Source of the DNA: Tannerellaceae bacterium
Lineage (GTDB): Bacteria > Bacteroidota > Bacteroidia > Bacteroidales > Tannerellaceae
Direction: 5' to 3'
NCBI GenBank assembly: GCA_031288515.1
Contig: JAITRG010000011.1
Coordinates: forward strand, 1-48,703
DNA: 48,703 bases
Shown here: positions 7,451-15,724 of the stretch, in pieces
Numbering within the stretch: position 1 is the first letter of the stretch
Layout: every line of letters starts with the position of its first letter
The notes under the pieces: generated by a model
Database searches by the model: none
What the model saw: the letters and a program-made list of their open reading frames with translations, nothing else
Told to the model about the DNA's origin: nothing
Translations under genes and position numbers: made by a program

Positions 7451-8807
7451 TCGGTATGGGGAAGAGATATCCTTCCGTTTCGCCGAGAACAGTTGCGAGG
7501 CGGCCGGTACGGCGCAGGTCGAAGAATCGGTGATTCTCTACTGCAAACTCCAGCCTGCGTTCGTTTTCGATTGCCTGCAGGGCTTTCGCCCGGGCGTCGT
7601 ATTCGGAAGTTTCAATATCAGGCACGCCGGCGCGGCTGCGTACAGCGTTTATATCTGCGCGGCTTTCTTCGATTTTGTCAAGATGGGCGCGGGCTTCGGC
7701 GCGAATGAGATATTGCTCGGCGATGCGAAACAGATAGGCGGGGTTGTTCTGTCCCGACCGCCAGTACATTCCGTTGTAAATCTGTTTACTCTTTTCGGCG
7801 ACCGTAATAATATCTGCACGATTTCCGCCAATGGCCGGGTCTTCGAGCAGTTCGAGGATTGCCTCGTTCAACGTTATTTCATACCGTCCGCCAAGCTCCG
7901 AAGGCCTCCACCAGTGACCTGCAGGATTTGTCTGCGTTGCCGTAAAATTCAATTCAAAGATTGATTCAGTCGAAGCTTCCGTCGTGTAAAACACGGAATA
8001 CGGTTTTACCAGGCTGTATTTGCTGTTGGAAATAAGTAAGGACGAGTATGTTTCGGCTTTGTCCCACTGTTCGCGATAAAGCGCTATACGGGCAGTCAGA
8101 GCCTGAACGGCTCCCAAATCAATATATATGCGCGAATCGGTTGGCCGAAGCAGTTCTTCCGCTTTTTTGAGGTCGCTTTCTATCTGTTTATAGGTATCTT
8201 CGAGCGAGCTGCGCCGAATATCCGAAACATCATCAGGGCTTGCCGTCGGCTTTGTAACGATCTGAACTCCGCCCCAGAAACGCGTCAGGTCGAAGTACGA
8301 CAGCGCACGGATAAAACAGGCCTGTCCGAGGATGGCATTGCGTTCGTCCTGAGTAAAATTATCGTCTGTCACGCCGTCGACTTTTTCTATTATATGATTT
8401 GTCATGTTGACGGTACGGTAGATGGCCGTCCATGTTCCGCTCAACGAACTGTTGTCGGACTGCAGCGTTGTGGGGCCGTAGCCGTTCAAACGCACAAAAG
8501 CCTTATAGTATGTCTGGATACCGACAAATTTAACATTGTCGGCAAAAAGGTAGGGCACAATGTCGAAACCCAATCCGTAATAACCACTCGACATCAACTG
8601 ATTGTACGCTCCGTTAAGAGCGGCGCCAGCGCTTTTTTCGTCATAAATGGATTTGCTGTCGCTGATGCTTGCCGTAGGTTCGGGCGTCAGCAGGCCGTCG
8701 CACGACAAGCATAATATTGCCGTAACAAAACATAATATCCGGTTGACAGTCATTTGTTTCATATCCGTTTGTTTCATATCCGTTTGTATCATATCCGTTT
8801 GTATCAT
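7401..8807 (-). CDS. SusD/RagB family nutrient-binding lipoprotein
   Basis: The protein (468 residues from the first ATG) is the surface lid lipoprotein that pairs with SusC. The lipobox LCLSC gives Cys36. Helical SusD/TPR signatures follow (ERRLEFAVENHRFFDLRR near the C-terminus, and RAEARAHL). Four in-frame 15-bp repeats at the 5' end each supply an ATG, so the start may be 8807, 8792, 8777, 8762 or 8753; the signal peptide itself needs only the last (MTVNRILCF). susD begins 17 bp after the susC stop. Ligand unknown; the neighbouring peptidase suggests peptides. Confidence 0.9.
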   Translation of the reverse strand: MIQTDMIQTDMKQTDMKQMTVNRILCFVTAILCLSCDGLLTPEPTASISDSKSIYDEKSAGAALNGAYNQLMSSGYYGLGFDIVPYLFADNVKFVGIQTYYKAFVRLNGYGPTTLQSDNSSLSGTWTAIYRTVNMTNHIIEKVDGVTDDNFTQDERNAILGQACFIRALSYFDLTRFWGGVQIVTKPTASPDDVSDIRRSSLEDTYKQIESDLKKAEELLRPTDSRIYIDLGAVQALTARIALYREQWDKAETYSSLLISNSKYSLVKPYSVFYTTEASTESIFELNFTATQTNPAGHWWRPSELGGRYEITLNEAILELLEDPAIGGNRADIITVAEKSKQIYNGMYWRSGQNNPAYLFRIAEQYLIRAEARAHLDKIEESRADINAVRSRAGVPDIETSEYDARAKALQAIENERRLEFAVENHRFFDLRRTGRLATVLGETEGYLFPIPIDEIAKDPSLTPNPSN

Positions 8808-8819
8808 ATCCGTTTGTAT
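8760..8819. repeat. 15-bp tandem repeat x4 at the susD start
   Basis: On the coding strand the unit reads ATACAAACGGATATG, with one variant (ATGAAACAAACGGAT). It is in frame and encodes MIQTD/MKQTD, and each unit brings its own ATG. Copy-number change would alter the signal-peptide N-terminus and the number of start codons without breaking the frame. Confidence 0.85.
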
Positions 8820-8824
8820 TTGAG

Positions 8825-11797
8825 CTAAAATGTAAGATTAAGTCCGAAAACGGCCGTGCGCGGCGAAGGCGAAGTGGCAAAATCTATCCCGAGTACCTGT
8901 TCGCTGTTGCCTGCAACGTTTATTTCGGGGTCTGTCCCCGAGTATCTGGTAAGTATCAACAGATTGGTTCCTGTCACATAAATCCTTGCCGCCGTAATCC
9001 CGGCCGGACGCAAGAGGCTTTTCGGAAGATTGTAGCCTACCGATACCGAACGAAGTTTGATGTTCGAGCCGTCTTCCATGAAACGGCTGTTGCGCAGCGA
9101 ATAGTTATTGCCTTTTACCGTCAGGCGCGGCACGTCCGTTTCGTCGCCGGGTTTCTGCCAGCGTTTCAACTGCTCTGCCGTGTAGCCCCAGGTGGGACGG
9201 GTACCGCCGTGTTGCAGCATGTATTGAAACATGTAGAGGACGTCGTTGCCGTATGAATACGAAAAGAATATATCGACGTCGAAATTCCCTGCTTTCACCG
9301 TATTGCCAAGCCCGCCGCTGAATAACGGAAGCGCATTGCCGATATGCTCGCGGTCGTCGGCCGTGATTTTTCCGTCTCCGGTGTAATCGTCGATTATAAG
9401 GTCGCCTGTCTGTTTATCCACTCCAAGCGACTTGTATGCAAAGAACGAAAACATTGGATAGCCTTCTTCGATACGAATCCAGCTGTACTGGTCGATGGGC
9501 GAATCAAGTTTCTCTACTTTATTTGAATTGTGGGCGATATTGAACGACGTGGTCCATTCAAATTTCCTTTTCCTGATATTCGTGGCCGTTACTGCAAATT
9601 CAACGCCTTTGTTGCTTATCTCGCCCGCATTTTTTGTAATGCTCGAAAACCCTGAAATGGCGGCAATCGGCAAGCTTACAAGTAAATCGCGCGTGTATTT
9701 GTTATACAGGTTAAACTCAAGCTGCAGGCGGTCGTTGAAAAACAGTCCGTCTATGCCGAAGTTTGCCTGCGCTGTCGTTTCCCATTTCAGCTCCGGATTG
9801 GCTAACTGCAACGACGTCAGACCCGATTGCCCGTTGTAGTTTGCTCCGCCCGACCATAGCCCGTAGGACGAATAGTTGCCGATTCCGTTCTGGTTGCCGG
9901 TGATTCCGTAGCTTGCTCTCAACTTCAGGTCATTGACCCATTTGGCAGTGAACCATGATTCTTTCCGGACGTTCCATGCAAGACCGACCGAGGGGAACGT
10001 ACCCCATTTTTTATTGGCGCCGAACTTGGAAGATGCATCGGCGCGGATATTGAAGTCGGCCATATATTTGCCGTCAAAGTCGTATGCCGCCCGTCCGAAG
10101 AACGAGAGTAATCCGTTTTGCGAACTGCTGCCCGCAACCGACGATGGCGTTGCAGCCGACGAAATTTCGCGAAAGTCGTCGCTCGGAAATCCGTATGCCG
10201 TGATCGAGCGCGACGAACTGGTATTTTTCTGTACCGTATTTCCCAGTAAAAACGACAGGTTGTGGACGTCGCGCAGCGCAACGCCGTAGCGGAGCGTCTG
10301 TTCGTTAATCAGGGTCTGGCGTTTCGTACGCGCCGAAGTAGTCAATCCGCCCCTTGCCGCCCCCGTAGTCGTAACGCCGGGATAATAAATGTCTTCGTCG
10401 AACGTATTGTAATCGATATTCCAGTTCGAACGTAAGGCCAGGTTATCGATTATTGTCCATTCCGCAAAGAGCGCGCCGATCAGCCGGTTGCTGGCAGAAG
10501 TGTTGTCGAGGTCGTTAATCATTGCCAGGTAGCTGTCGTGGATAGCCCACGAAACGTAACTGCCGTCAGGATAGCGCGAGGGTATATTGGCGGGAGGGTA
10601 GATGGCAGAGGGAACGGGCGCCGCCGTGTTGTTGCCGTTCAGCGAAATCCGCCGGTCGACCCTGGATAAGCCGGTATTCGTTCCGACTTTCAGTTTTGCG
10701 GAGATTCGGTGGTCGAGATTGACTCTGAGGCTGTATCTCTTCAGGTCGTCGGGCTTTTGCGTCCCCACTTCCTGATTGAAATCCACCCCGAGATAATAGC
10801 GCGTCTTCGTATCGCCGCCCGTCACATTCACATAATGGTTTTGCTGCAGCCCCGTTCTGAAAATCGCATTCAGTTTTTCCTCAAGATAACTCGGTTCGGC
10901 GGCAGGATCGGGATAGGGTATTTTAGCCGGGTCGCCGCCGTCGTTCAGGAATACTTCGTTTGTAAGTTCGGCATACTGCGGGCCGTCGACCATGCGCCAA
11001 AGTTTTCTGACTTTGGAGACTCCAAGCGAAGCGCCCACGGAAACGCTTGTCCTGGTATTCAGCTTGCCCTGTTTTGTAGTGATGATAATGACGCCGTTAG
11101 CGCCACGGGCGCCGTAGATAGACGTCGCATTGGCATCTTTCAGCACTTCGATGCTCTCGACGTCATTGGGATTGAGGTCGGCAAGCGAATTGACGACCTG
11201 GCCGCCGTTGTCTATGCGCTGAAGGGCTTCGTTGTTGACGAACACGCCATCGACAACGTATAGCGGGCTGTTGCCGGCGTTAATAGACATTGTTCCCCGG
11301 ATATGCAGCGAGACGCTCGTGCCCGGGGCGCCCGAGTTGCTGGAAACTGTCATGCCGGGAACCTTGCCCTGCAGTTTCTGGTCGAGGCTGCTGCCGTGAA
11401 CGTCTTCTATTTCGCTTCCTTTCACATTGGATACGGAAGCGGTCACTACGCCGCGTCTTTGCTGTATATAGCCGGTGACGATCAGCTCGTCGAGCAGATT
11501 CACTTTCTCGTCGAGCGTGATTACGATGGTTTCCGAGACGTCGTAGACTTCTATTTCCTGGCGTGCGTATCCAATGTAATTTACTTCGACTGTCGCCGGC
11601 AGCGATGCGACTGTCAGCGAGAAACTCCCGTCGACGCCGGTTACGACGCCGGATTTCCCGTTTATCAGCGAAACGGTGGCTCCGATAACCGGTTCCCGCG
11701 TCTGGCGGTCAATCGCTTTCCCCTCAATTTTAAGTTCCTGTCCCCAGACAGATACCGGGACAAGCATTAGTATAAGTAATCGTTTTATTAATTTCAT
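8825..11797 (-). CDS. SusC/RagA family TonB-linked outer-membrane transporter
   Basis: I take ATG 11797 (MKLIKRLLILMLVPVSVWGQ, a signal peptide) as the start; the ORF track begins 34 codons upstream. The protein of about 990 residues has a carboxypeptidase-D-like N-terminal beta-sandwich (EPVIGATVSLING), then the SusC plug (SPLYVVDGVFV; NDVESIEVLKDANATSIYG). A 22-strand barrel follows, ending in the aromatic C-terminus NLTF. No STN anti-sigma domain or linked sigma factor is visible. It imports a substrate captured by SusD, powered by TonB. G+C looks higher than in the housekeeping genes to the right, consistent with transfer. Confidence 0.93.
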   Translation of the reverse strand: MKLIKRLLILMLVPVSVWGQELKIEGKAIDRQTREPVIGATVSLINGKSGVVTGVDGSFSLTVASLPATVEVNYIGYARQEIEVYDVSETIVITLDEKVNLLDELIVTGYIQQRRGVVTASVSNVKGSEIEDVHGSSLDQKLQGKVPGMTVSSNSGAPGTSVSLHIRGTMSINAGNSPLYVVDGVFVNNEALQRIDNGGQVVNSLADLNPNDVESIEVLKDANATSIYGARGANGVIIITTKQGKLNTRTSVSVGASLGVSKVRKLWRMVDGPQYAELTNEVFLNDGGDPAKIPYPDPAAEPSYLEEKLNAIFRTGLQQNHYVNVTGGDTKTRYYLGVDFNQEVGTQKPDDLKRYSLRVNLDHRISAKLKVGTNTGLSRVDRRISLNGNNTAAPVPSAIYPPANIPSRYPDGSYVSWAIHDSYLAMINDLDNTSASNRLIGALFAEWTIIDNLALRSNWNIDYNTFDEDIYYPGVTTTGAARGGLTTSARTKRQTLINEQTLRYGVALRDVHNLSFLLGNTVQKNTSSSRSITAYGFPSDDFREISSAATPSSVAGSSSQNGLLSFFGRAAYDFDGKYMADFNIRADASSKFGANKKWGTFPSVGLAWNVRKESWFTAKWVNDLKLRASYGITGNQNGIGNYSSYGLWSGGANYNGQSGLTSLQLANPELKWETTAQANFGIDGLFFNDRLQLEFNLYNKYTRDLLVSLPIAAISGFSSITKNAGEISNKGVEFAVTATNIRKRKFEWTTSFNIAHNSNKVEKLDSPIDQYSWIRIEEGYPMFSFFAYKSLGVDKQTGDLIIDDYTGDGKITADDREHIGNALPLFSGGLGNTVKAGNFDVDIFFSYSYGNDVLYMFQYMLQHGGTRPTWGYTAEQLKRWQKPGDETDVPRLTVKGNNYSLRNSRFMEDGSNIKLRSVSVGYNLPKSLLRPAGITAARIYVTGTNLLILTRYSGTDPEINVAGNSEQVLGIDFATSPSPRTAVFGLNLTF

Positions 11798-11944
11798 ATT
11801 CTGCGTTTTTGTGATGATTGATTGAAAACAGTATCGATAAACGTATGCTGTCCGGAAAGATGTTTTCCGGAAGGATACGATTTTTATCCCGTCGGGCAAG
11901 GCCTGAAAACAGCCGTCCCGTCAACTGGCGGAAGTAAATATAAC

Positions 11945-11960
11945 GTGCTCGCGCGAGCAC
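11945..11960. promoter_or_regulatory. Perfect 16-bp palindrome, candidate operator for the susC operon
   Basis: GTGCTCGCGCGAGCAC is fully self-complementary. On the minus strand it lies immediately upstream of TATATTTAC, a near match to the -7 consensus. No T-run follows on either strand, so it is not a terminator. Confidence 0.4.
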
Positions 11961-12105
11961 ATTCGGCAGGAACGGCAGTTCATACAATAAACGACGTCTT
12001 CTGCCTGGCAGCAGAGAATTGCCGAAAAAATATATCTGTACGAATGAGACGCCATTAATTTTCTTTTTTTTAATTCCAGCGGTAAAGGTAGGGGCGCTTT
12101 TTAGT

Positions 12106-12143
12106 GTACGCAATACCATTTTTATGGTAATTATACTGCGTAC
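12106..12143. promoter_or_regulatory. Nested inverted repeat, possible regulatory site
   Basis: Outer arms GTACGCA and TGCGTAC (12106-12112, 12137-12143) enclose an inner ACCAT-TTTT-ATGGT hairpin. It lies in the 600-bp gap between nikR and susC. The outer half-sites do not have the spacing of the E. coli NikR operator. Confidence 0.35.
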
Positions 12144-12278
12144 GGGACCGTTTTGCGGCGGCAAATCCAGCAGGCCCGGACGACGAAGCGATACCGCAAC
12201 ATCCCGGCGCAGCGGGCCAAAAGCAATGAACCCGGCGCAGCGGAATCCTGATTGCCGGAGGAGATAAAACGAAGACGG

Positions 12279-12578
12279 GCGGCCTTTTTACGCCAGTAAA
12301 TTGGGCGCCCTGAACTGTGCGCGGCTATTTGCTCCGGGATTTTGGTTCCCCTGAACTGTGCGCAGCCTTTTTACACCAGTAAATTGGGCGCCCTGAACTG
12401 TGCGCAGCCTTTCTACACTAGTAAATTGGTTCCCCCGAATTGTGCGCGGCTATTTCTACACTAGTAAATTGGTTCCCCTGAATTGTGCGCGGCTATTTCT
12501 ACACTAGTAATTTTGGTTCCCTGAATTGTGCGAGGCTATTTGCTCCGGGATTTTGGGCGTCCGGAATTGTGCGCGGCT
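12279..12578. repeat. Tandem array of about seven 42-43-bp units
   Basis: The core of each unit is CTGAAcTGTGCGCGGCtattt. Units differ in two swappable modules: TTGGGCGCCC or TTGGTTCCCC before the core, and CTACACTAGTAAA or GCTCCGGGATT after it. Units are nearly identical and contiguous, with no unique spacers, so this is a minisatellite and not a CRISPR. Length variation between 42 and 43 bp excludes a conserved coding frame. Confidence 0.85.
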
Positions 12579-12686
12579 TCAACCTGCAAGGTACAAAACC
12601 ATCCTGCGTGCGGTACGGTCTGTGCTTTGTCAGGTTTTTTCAGGACACGGCGGTTCCGAATTATTTTGATGCGGGGTCTCTGATGG

Positions 12687-12741
12687 CAGCCAACTATCCG
12701 TTTAAATAATTAATTTTGCGTTCGTAGTATTCTTATTTATT
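12687..12741 (+). repeat. 55-bp direct repeat, right copy, with the nikR promoter
   Basis: 54/55 identical to 4965-5019. It contains TAATTTTG (12711-12718), a good TAnnTTTG -7 box 27 bp before the nikR ATG, so this copy is the functional promoter. Confidence 0.8.
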
Positions 12742-12745
12742 TGTT

Positions 12746-13147
12746 ATGGCTTTAAAACGATTCGGAGTATCCCTTGAGGATAAACTGCTTGAAGAACTTG
12801 ATACGTATGCAAACGAGAATGGTTTTGCCAACCGTTCGCAGGCAATCGGGTTCCTGATCAAGAAATATGTTACGGAACAGAAATGGCAATGCAACCATAT
12901 CGTGAGCGGGACAATCATTATCATGTATCGCCGGGATAAAAAGGAAATTATATCCAGAATAGCCTCTGTCCAGCTTAGCTATACGGACGTAATCCTTTCT
13001 TCATCCCAGTATTATATTAATGACAATATTTGCATGCACATCGTAACGGTAATGGGGGAAGCGCGCCGCCTTACCGAGTTGTCCGGCCAGCTCACAACTA
13101 TAAAAGGTATCAGGCATGGGAAATTAGCCATGAGCAGGGCCGACTGA
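12746..13147 (+). CDS. nikR: NikR-family ribbon-helix-helix regulator with altered nickel site
   Basis: The 133-residue protein has an N-terminal ribbon-helix-helix DNA-binding domain (FGVSLEDKLLEELDTYA, NRSQAIGFLI). A C-terminal ACT-like tetramerisation domain ends in the family motif GIRHGKL. Aligned by eye to E. coli NikR, the nickel ligands His76, His87 and His89 are Leu77, Gln88 and Tyr90, and only Cys95 is kept (Cys96). The gene lies convergent with the lar/nickel operon and ends 10 bp from it, so control of that operon is the obvious guess. The effector may not be square-planar nickel in the E. coli manner. Confidence 0.85.
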   Translation: MALKRFGVSLEDKLLEELDTYANENGFANRSQAIGFLIKKYVTEQKWQCNHIVSGTIIIMYRRDKKEIISRIASVQLSYTDVILSSSQYYINDNICMHIVTVMGEARRLTELSGQLTTIKGIRHGKLAMSRAD

Positions 13148-13157
13148 TTTTCTGTTT

Positions 13158-13766
13158 CTACCGGGGAAGCAGCGGGCGAATCTCTTTCTGAAATATTTCC
13201 CGCCCGATAATCCGGTAGTGAGGGTCGTATGCTTTGGAAAAGGGTTCGCTGTGATGCGCCACATAGTTGCCCTGTTCGAGCAGCGAAAATATCTTTGCCC
13301 GTTCCTGTTCGTAACCGGCAAGCGTCAGATTCATTGTGTGGATAACCGAGTCTATTTCCTGCCATTCCCTTTCCCATTCTTCAAGCGTGATGATTTGTAT
13401 ATTGCTTACGCTTCGTAAAAAAGCGTCGAAAAAGGCGTCGCGCGAAATAATCCCTTCTTTTATAAGGGACAGATTAACCCTGAAGAAGTTTCCGTTATAG
13501 CCGGCCGGTTCATAATACGGGCCGGCAGCCTGTTCGAACGAAGCAAGTTCCCTGTCTAAATAAGCGCCGGCAGACGCGGTATCGCCGACGATATGCCCCG
13601 GGCCGAAATAATCCTGGAAAAAATTCTTATAGATATCCTGCAACGCAGATTCCGGGTACAGGCTTAGCTGGCTTTTTACCGCCGCACGAATCCGTTCGCT
13701 TTTCGTATCCTTACAGGACGCCAGGGCCAGGGCCAAAACGATAAAAGGTATGAAATATCGTATCAT
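13158..13766 (-). CDS. Conserved lipoprotein of unknown function in the lar/nickel operon
   Basis: The 202-residue protein has a lipobox (LALASC, Cys18). No catalytic family is recognised. Notable stretches are FFQDYFGPGHIVGD, YYEPAGYNGNFFRVNLS, YVAHHSEPFSKAYDPHYRIIG and several His residues (GPGH, AHH, DPH) that could bind metal. It is the last gene of the operon, 10 bp after the TonB-dependent receptor, and ends convergent to nikR. A surface or periplasmic metal-binding partner of the receptor is an inference from position only. Confidence 0.7.
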   Translation of the reverse strand: MIRYFIPFIVLALALASCKDTKSERIRAAVKSQLSLYPESALQDIYKNFFQDYFGPGHIVGDTASAGAYLDRELASFEQAAGPYYEPAGYNGNFFRVNLSLIKEGIISRDAFFDAFLRSVSNIQIITLEEWEREWQEIDSVIHTMNLTLAGYEQERAKIFSLLEQGNYVAHHSEPFSKAYDPHYRIIGREIFQKEIRPLLPR

Positions 13767-13776
13767 GACGTATTTT

Positions 13777-15669
13777 TTACAGATTTAGAGATATTCCTCC
13801 CATACAGGTAGCTCCGGGCATCGGGTAGCCGGCCATTGTCTCGTATTTTTTTCCTGACAGATTATCTCCCTTCACGAAAACTTCCATCCATTTCAGCGGG
13901 CGATAAGCTGCCCGTGCGTTTATTAATGTATAGCTTGCCGTTTGGGGGTTATCTCCGGCGACGAGGCAGAGCTTGCCTGTCGCCTGCACTCCGGCGCTCA
14001 GGGCGAATTTACCGGGGTGGTAAGCCATTCCGGCATAAAGTTTATTTCCGGGTGCGCCGGTAACCGGTTTTTCCATATCCAGGTAGCTATAGTTGGCATT
14101 CAGGCTGAGGTTATCCAGTATCAGGCAGTTGAGGCTAAATTCGATTCCCTTACTGGAAAATTTCCCCGTATTCCTGTTTTGCATACGGCTTTCGCCCACT
14201 GAAACAACTTCTATCATATTATCTCCCCTGATATAATATAAGGTCAGTTCCATCGACGCCCGGTTGTCCGGCAGTCCCTGCAATACGGTGAAGTCGTAGC
14301 TGAGGCTGCGTTCGGGCAGCAACTCTTCGTTGGCAGGAGCATACATGTATAATTCGCGCATATTGGGGGTGCGGAAACCCTTAGACAGTGAAAACTTCAG
14401 GCTTGTCTGTCCGGCCGCCCTGAACGAAACGCCTGCCTGCGGCGTCCATTCGGCGCCATACAGATTATGATTCTCCAAACGCAGCCCCGCTTCCAGCATG
14501 AAGTTCCGGATTTGCTGCTGGGCAAGGATATATCCCGCCACTTCATTCAGTTTGATATGGTCGGCATATATTTCGTTCACCGGGTCGCGACGGGCATTCC
14601 CGCCGTACAGTTTCGCGTCAAATCCTCCCGTAACTGTGTTGCCCCGGAACAGATTCGCCGCCTGGTATATATTTACGCCGCCCATATAGTCTGTCGATTC
14701 GAAAAGATATGGGCGGGGAGTTCCTCCTTCAAAATAACCGTCATTGATTTTATGGTCTCCCCAGTTATAGTAAAAATTCACGGCTCCCCGCGTTTTACCG
14801 TACTTGTTTTCTAACGAAAGCCCGGCCATGCCACGCAATACGTCGGTTGTTCCTTCCAGTAAGGGACGGCTTTCCTGTCCGGGTACCTGCGCTTTGGCTT
14901 TTACGATGTTTATATTCCCGGAGGCATTCCAGTTTTCAGACAAATCATAACCTGATTTTACAAATCCTGTCCATGAGTCAAAATCGGAATTGGGGCGATG
15001 CCCGTCCGTCCGTTCATAATTACTGCTGGCAATGGCCGAAAACCGTCCGGCGCGGTAGGTATCCGTTACCGTGTATCGTCGCGTGCCGTACGAACCGCCC
15101 ATCAATCTTGCCGACAAGCTGTTTCCCTCTTCGGTAGCCTGCCGGGTGATAATGTTAATGGCTCCGCCCATCGCATTGGAACCGTAGAGTATAGACGCCG
15201 CGCCGCGCGACACTTCCACGCGCTGCGCATCCGACGCGATATAGGCGTCGGCCACAGGATGCCCGTAAATAGTAGCATATTGCGGATGCCCGTCTATAAG
15301 AATAAGCAACTGTCCGGCTCCGCCCGAAAAGCCGCGCATGCTGATACCTCCTGCCGCGCCTCCCGAAACGCCGTAGCCGGCCATCCCGCGGGAGGTAACG
15401 AATAATCCCGGAACCTGTTGCATGAGCGCCGGAAGCAGCGCCGTCTCCCCGCTCTGTTCAATTACGCTGCGGGATACCACGGTAACCGGAGCAGGTATTA
15501 CGTCGCGTGGAACAGGTATCCGCGTACCCGTTACTACCACTTCACGCAGGTTGACAGCCTGATTCCTTACCGTATCCGGCGATACAGCGCGGCTGCCCTG
15601 CGCCAGGCTGACTGTTGAATACAAACAGGCTGATACTGCCAACAGTATTCCTTTCTTCATCTTTCTCAT
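13777..15669 (-). CDS. TonB-dependent outer-membrane receptor, probably for nickel
   Basis: The 630-residue receptor has a signal peptide (MKKGILLAVSACLYSTVSLAQ) and a TonB-box-like segment (LREVVVTGTRI). The plug domain has MRGFSGGAGQLLILIDGHP and VEVSRGAASILYGSNAMGG, and a 22-strand barrel follows. It lacks the SusC-type N-terminal domain and has no SusD partner, so it is a classical metallophore or vitamin type. It sits between a UreH-like permease and a lipoprotein in an operon with larE, larC and larB, which makes nickel or a nickel chelate the likely cargo. Cobalamin or another metal chelate remains possible. Confidence 0.85.
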   Translation of the reverse strand: MRKMKKGILLAVSACLYSTVSLAQGSRAVSPDTVRNQAVNLREVVVTGTRIPVPRDVIPAPVTVVSRSVIEQSGETALLPALMQQVPGLFVTSRGMAGYGVSGGAAGGISMRGFSGGAGQLLILIDGHPQYATIYGHPVADAYIASDAQRVEVSRGAASILYGSNAMGGAINIITRQATEEGNSLSARLMGGSYGTRRYTVTDTYRAGRFSAIASSNYERTDGHRPNSDFDSWTGFVKSGYDLSENWNASGNINIVKAKAQVPGQESRPLLEGTTDVLRGMAGLSLENKYGKTRGAVNFYYNWGDHKINDGYFEGGTPRPYLFESTDYMGGVNIYQAANLFRGNTVTGGFDAKLYGGNARRDPVNEIYADHIKLNEVAGYILAQQQIRNFMLEAGLRLENHNLYGAEWTPQAGVSFRAAGQTSLKFSLSKGFRTPNMRELYMYAPANEELLPERSLSYDFTVLQGLPDNRASMELTLYYIRGDNMIEVVSVGESRMQNRNTGKFSSKGIEFSLNCLILDNLSLNANYSYLDMEKPVTGAPGNKLYAGMAYHPGKFALSAGVQATGKLCLVAGDNPQTASYTLINARAAYRPLKWMEVFVKGDNLSGKKYETMAGYPMPGATCMGGISLNL

Positions 15670-15677
15670 TTTATACT

Positions 15678-15724
15678 AGTCGTTACTTTACCATTTATGT
15701 TATGTCAGTCGTTACTTTTACCAT
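15678..15724. repeat. Imperfect direct repeat after the permease gene
   Basis: AGTCGTTACTTTACCAT (15678-15694) and AGTCGTTACTTTTACCAT (15707-15724) are about 29 bp apart. The second includes the last codon and stop of the permease gene, so the 3' end was tandemly duplicated into the gap before the receptor gene. Confidence 0.7.

Larger units (their letters stand above)
11798..12278. other. Intergenic region upstream of susC with several dyads
   Basis: No gene is supported here. Visible structures are a TCCGGAAA/TTTCCGGA hairpin at 11851-11871 in the susC leader, a perfect 16-bp palindrome at 11945-11960, and a nested dyad at 12106-12143. CCCGGCGCAGCGG occurs twice near 12193-12245. No TAnnTTTG box could be placed with confidence for susC; TATATTTA next to the palindrome is the nearest match. 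Confidence 0.5.

Noticed and set aside
10709-11263. 184-aa plus-strand ORF antisense to susC
   Set aside because: A shadow frame in a G+C-rich gene.
12279-12578. CRISPR array
   Set aside because: Units are contiguous and alike over their whole length, with no unique spacers and no cas genes nearby.
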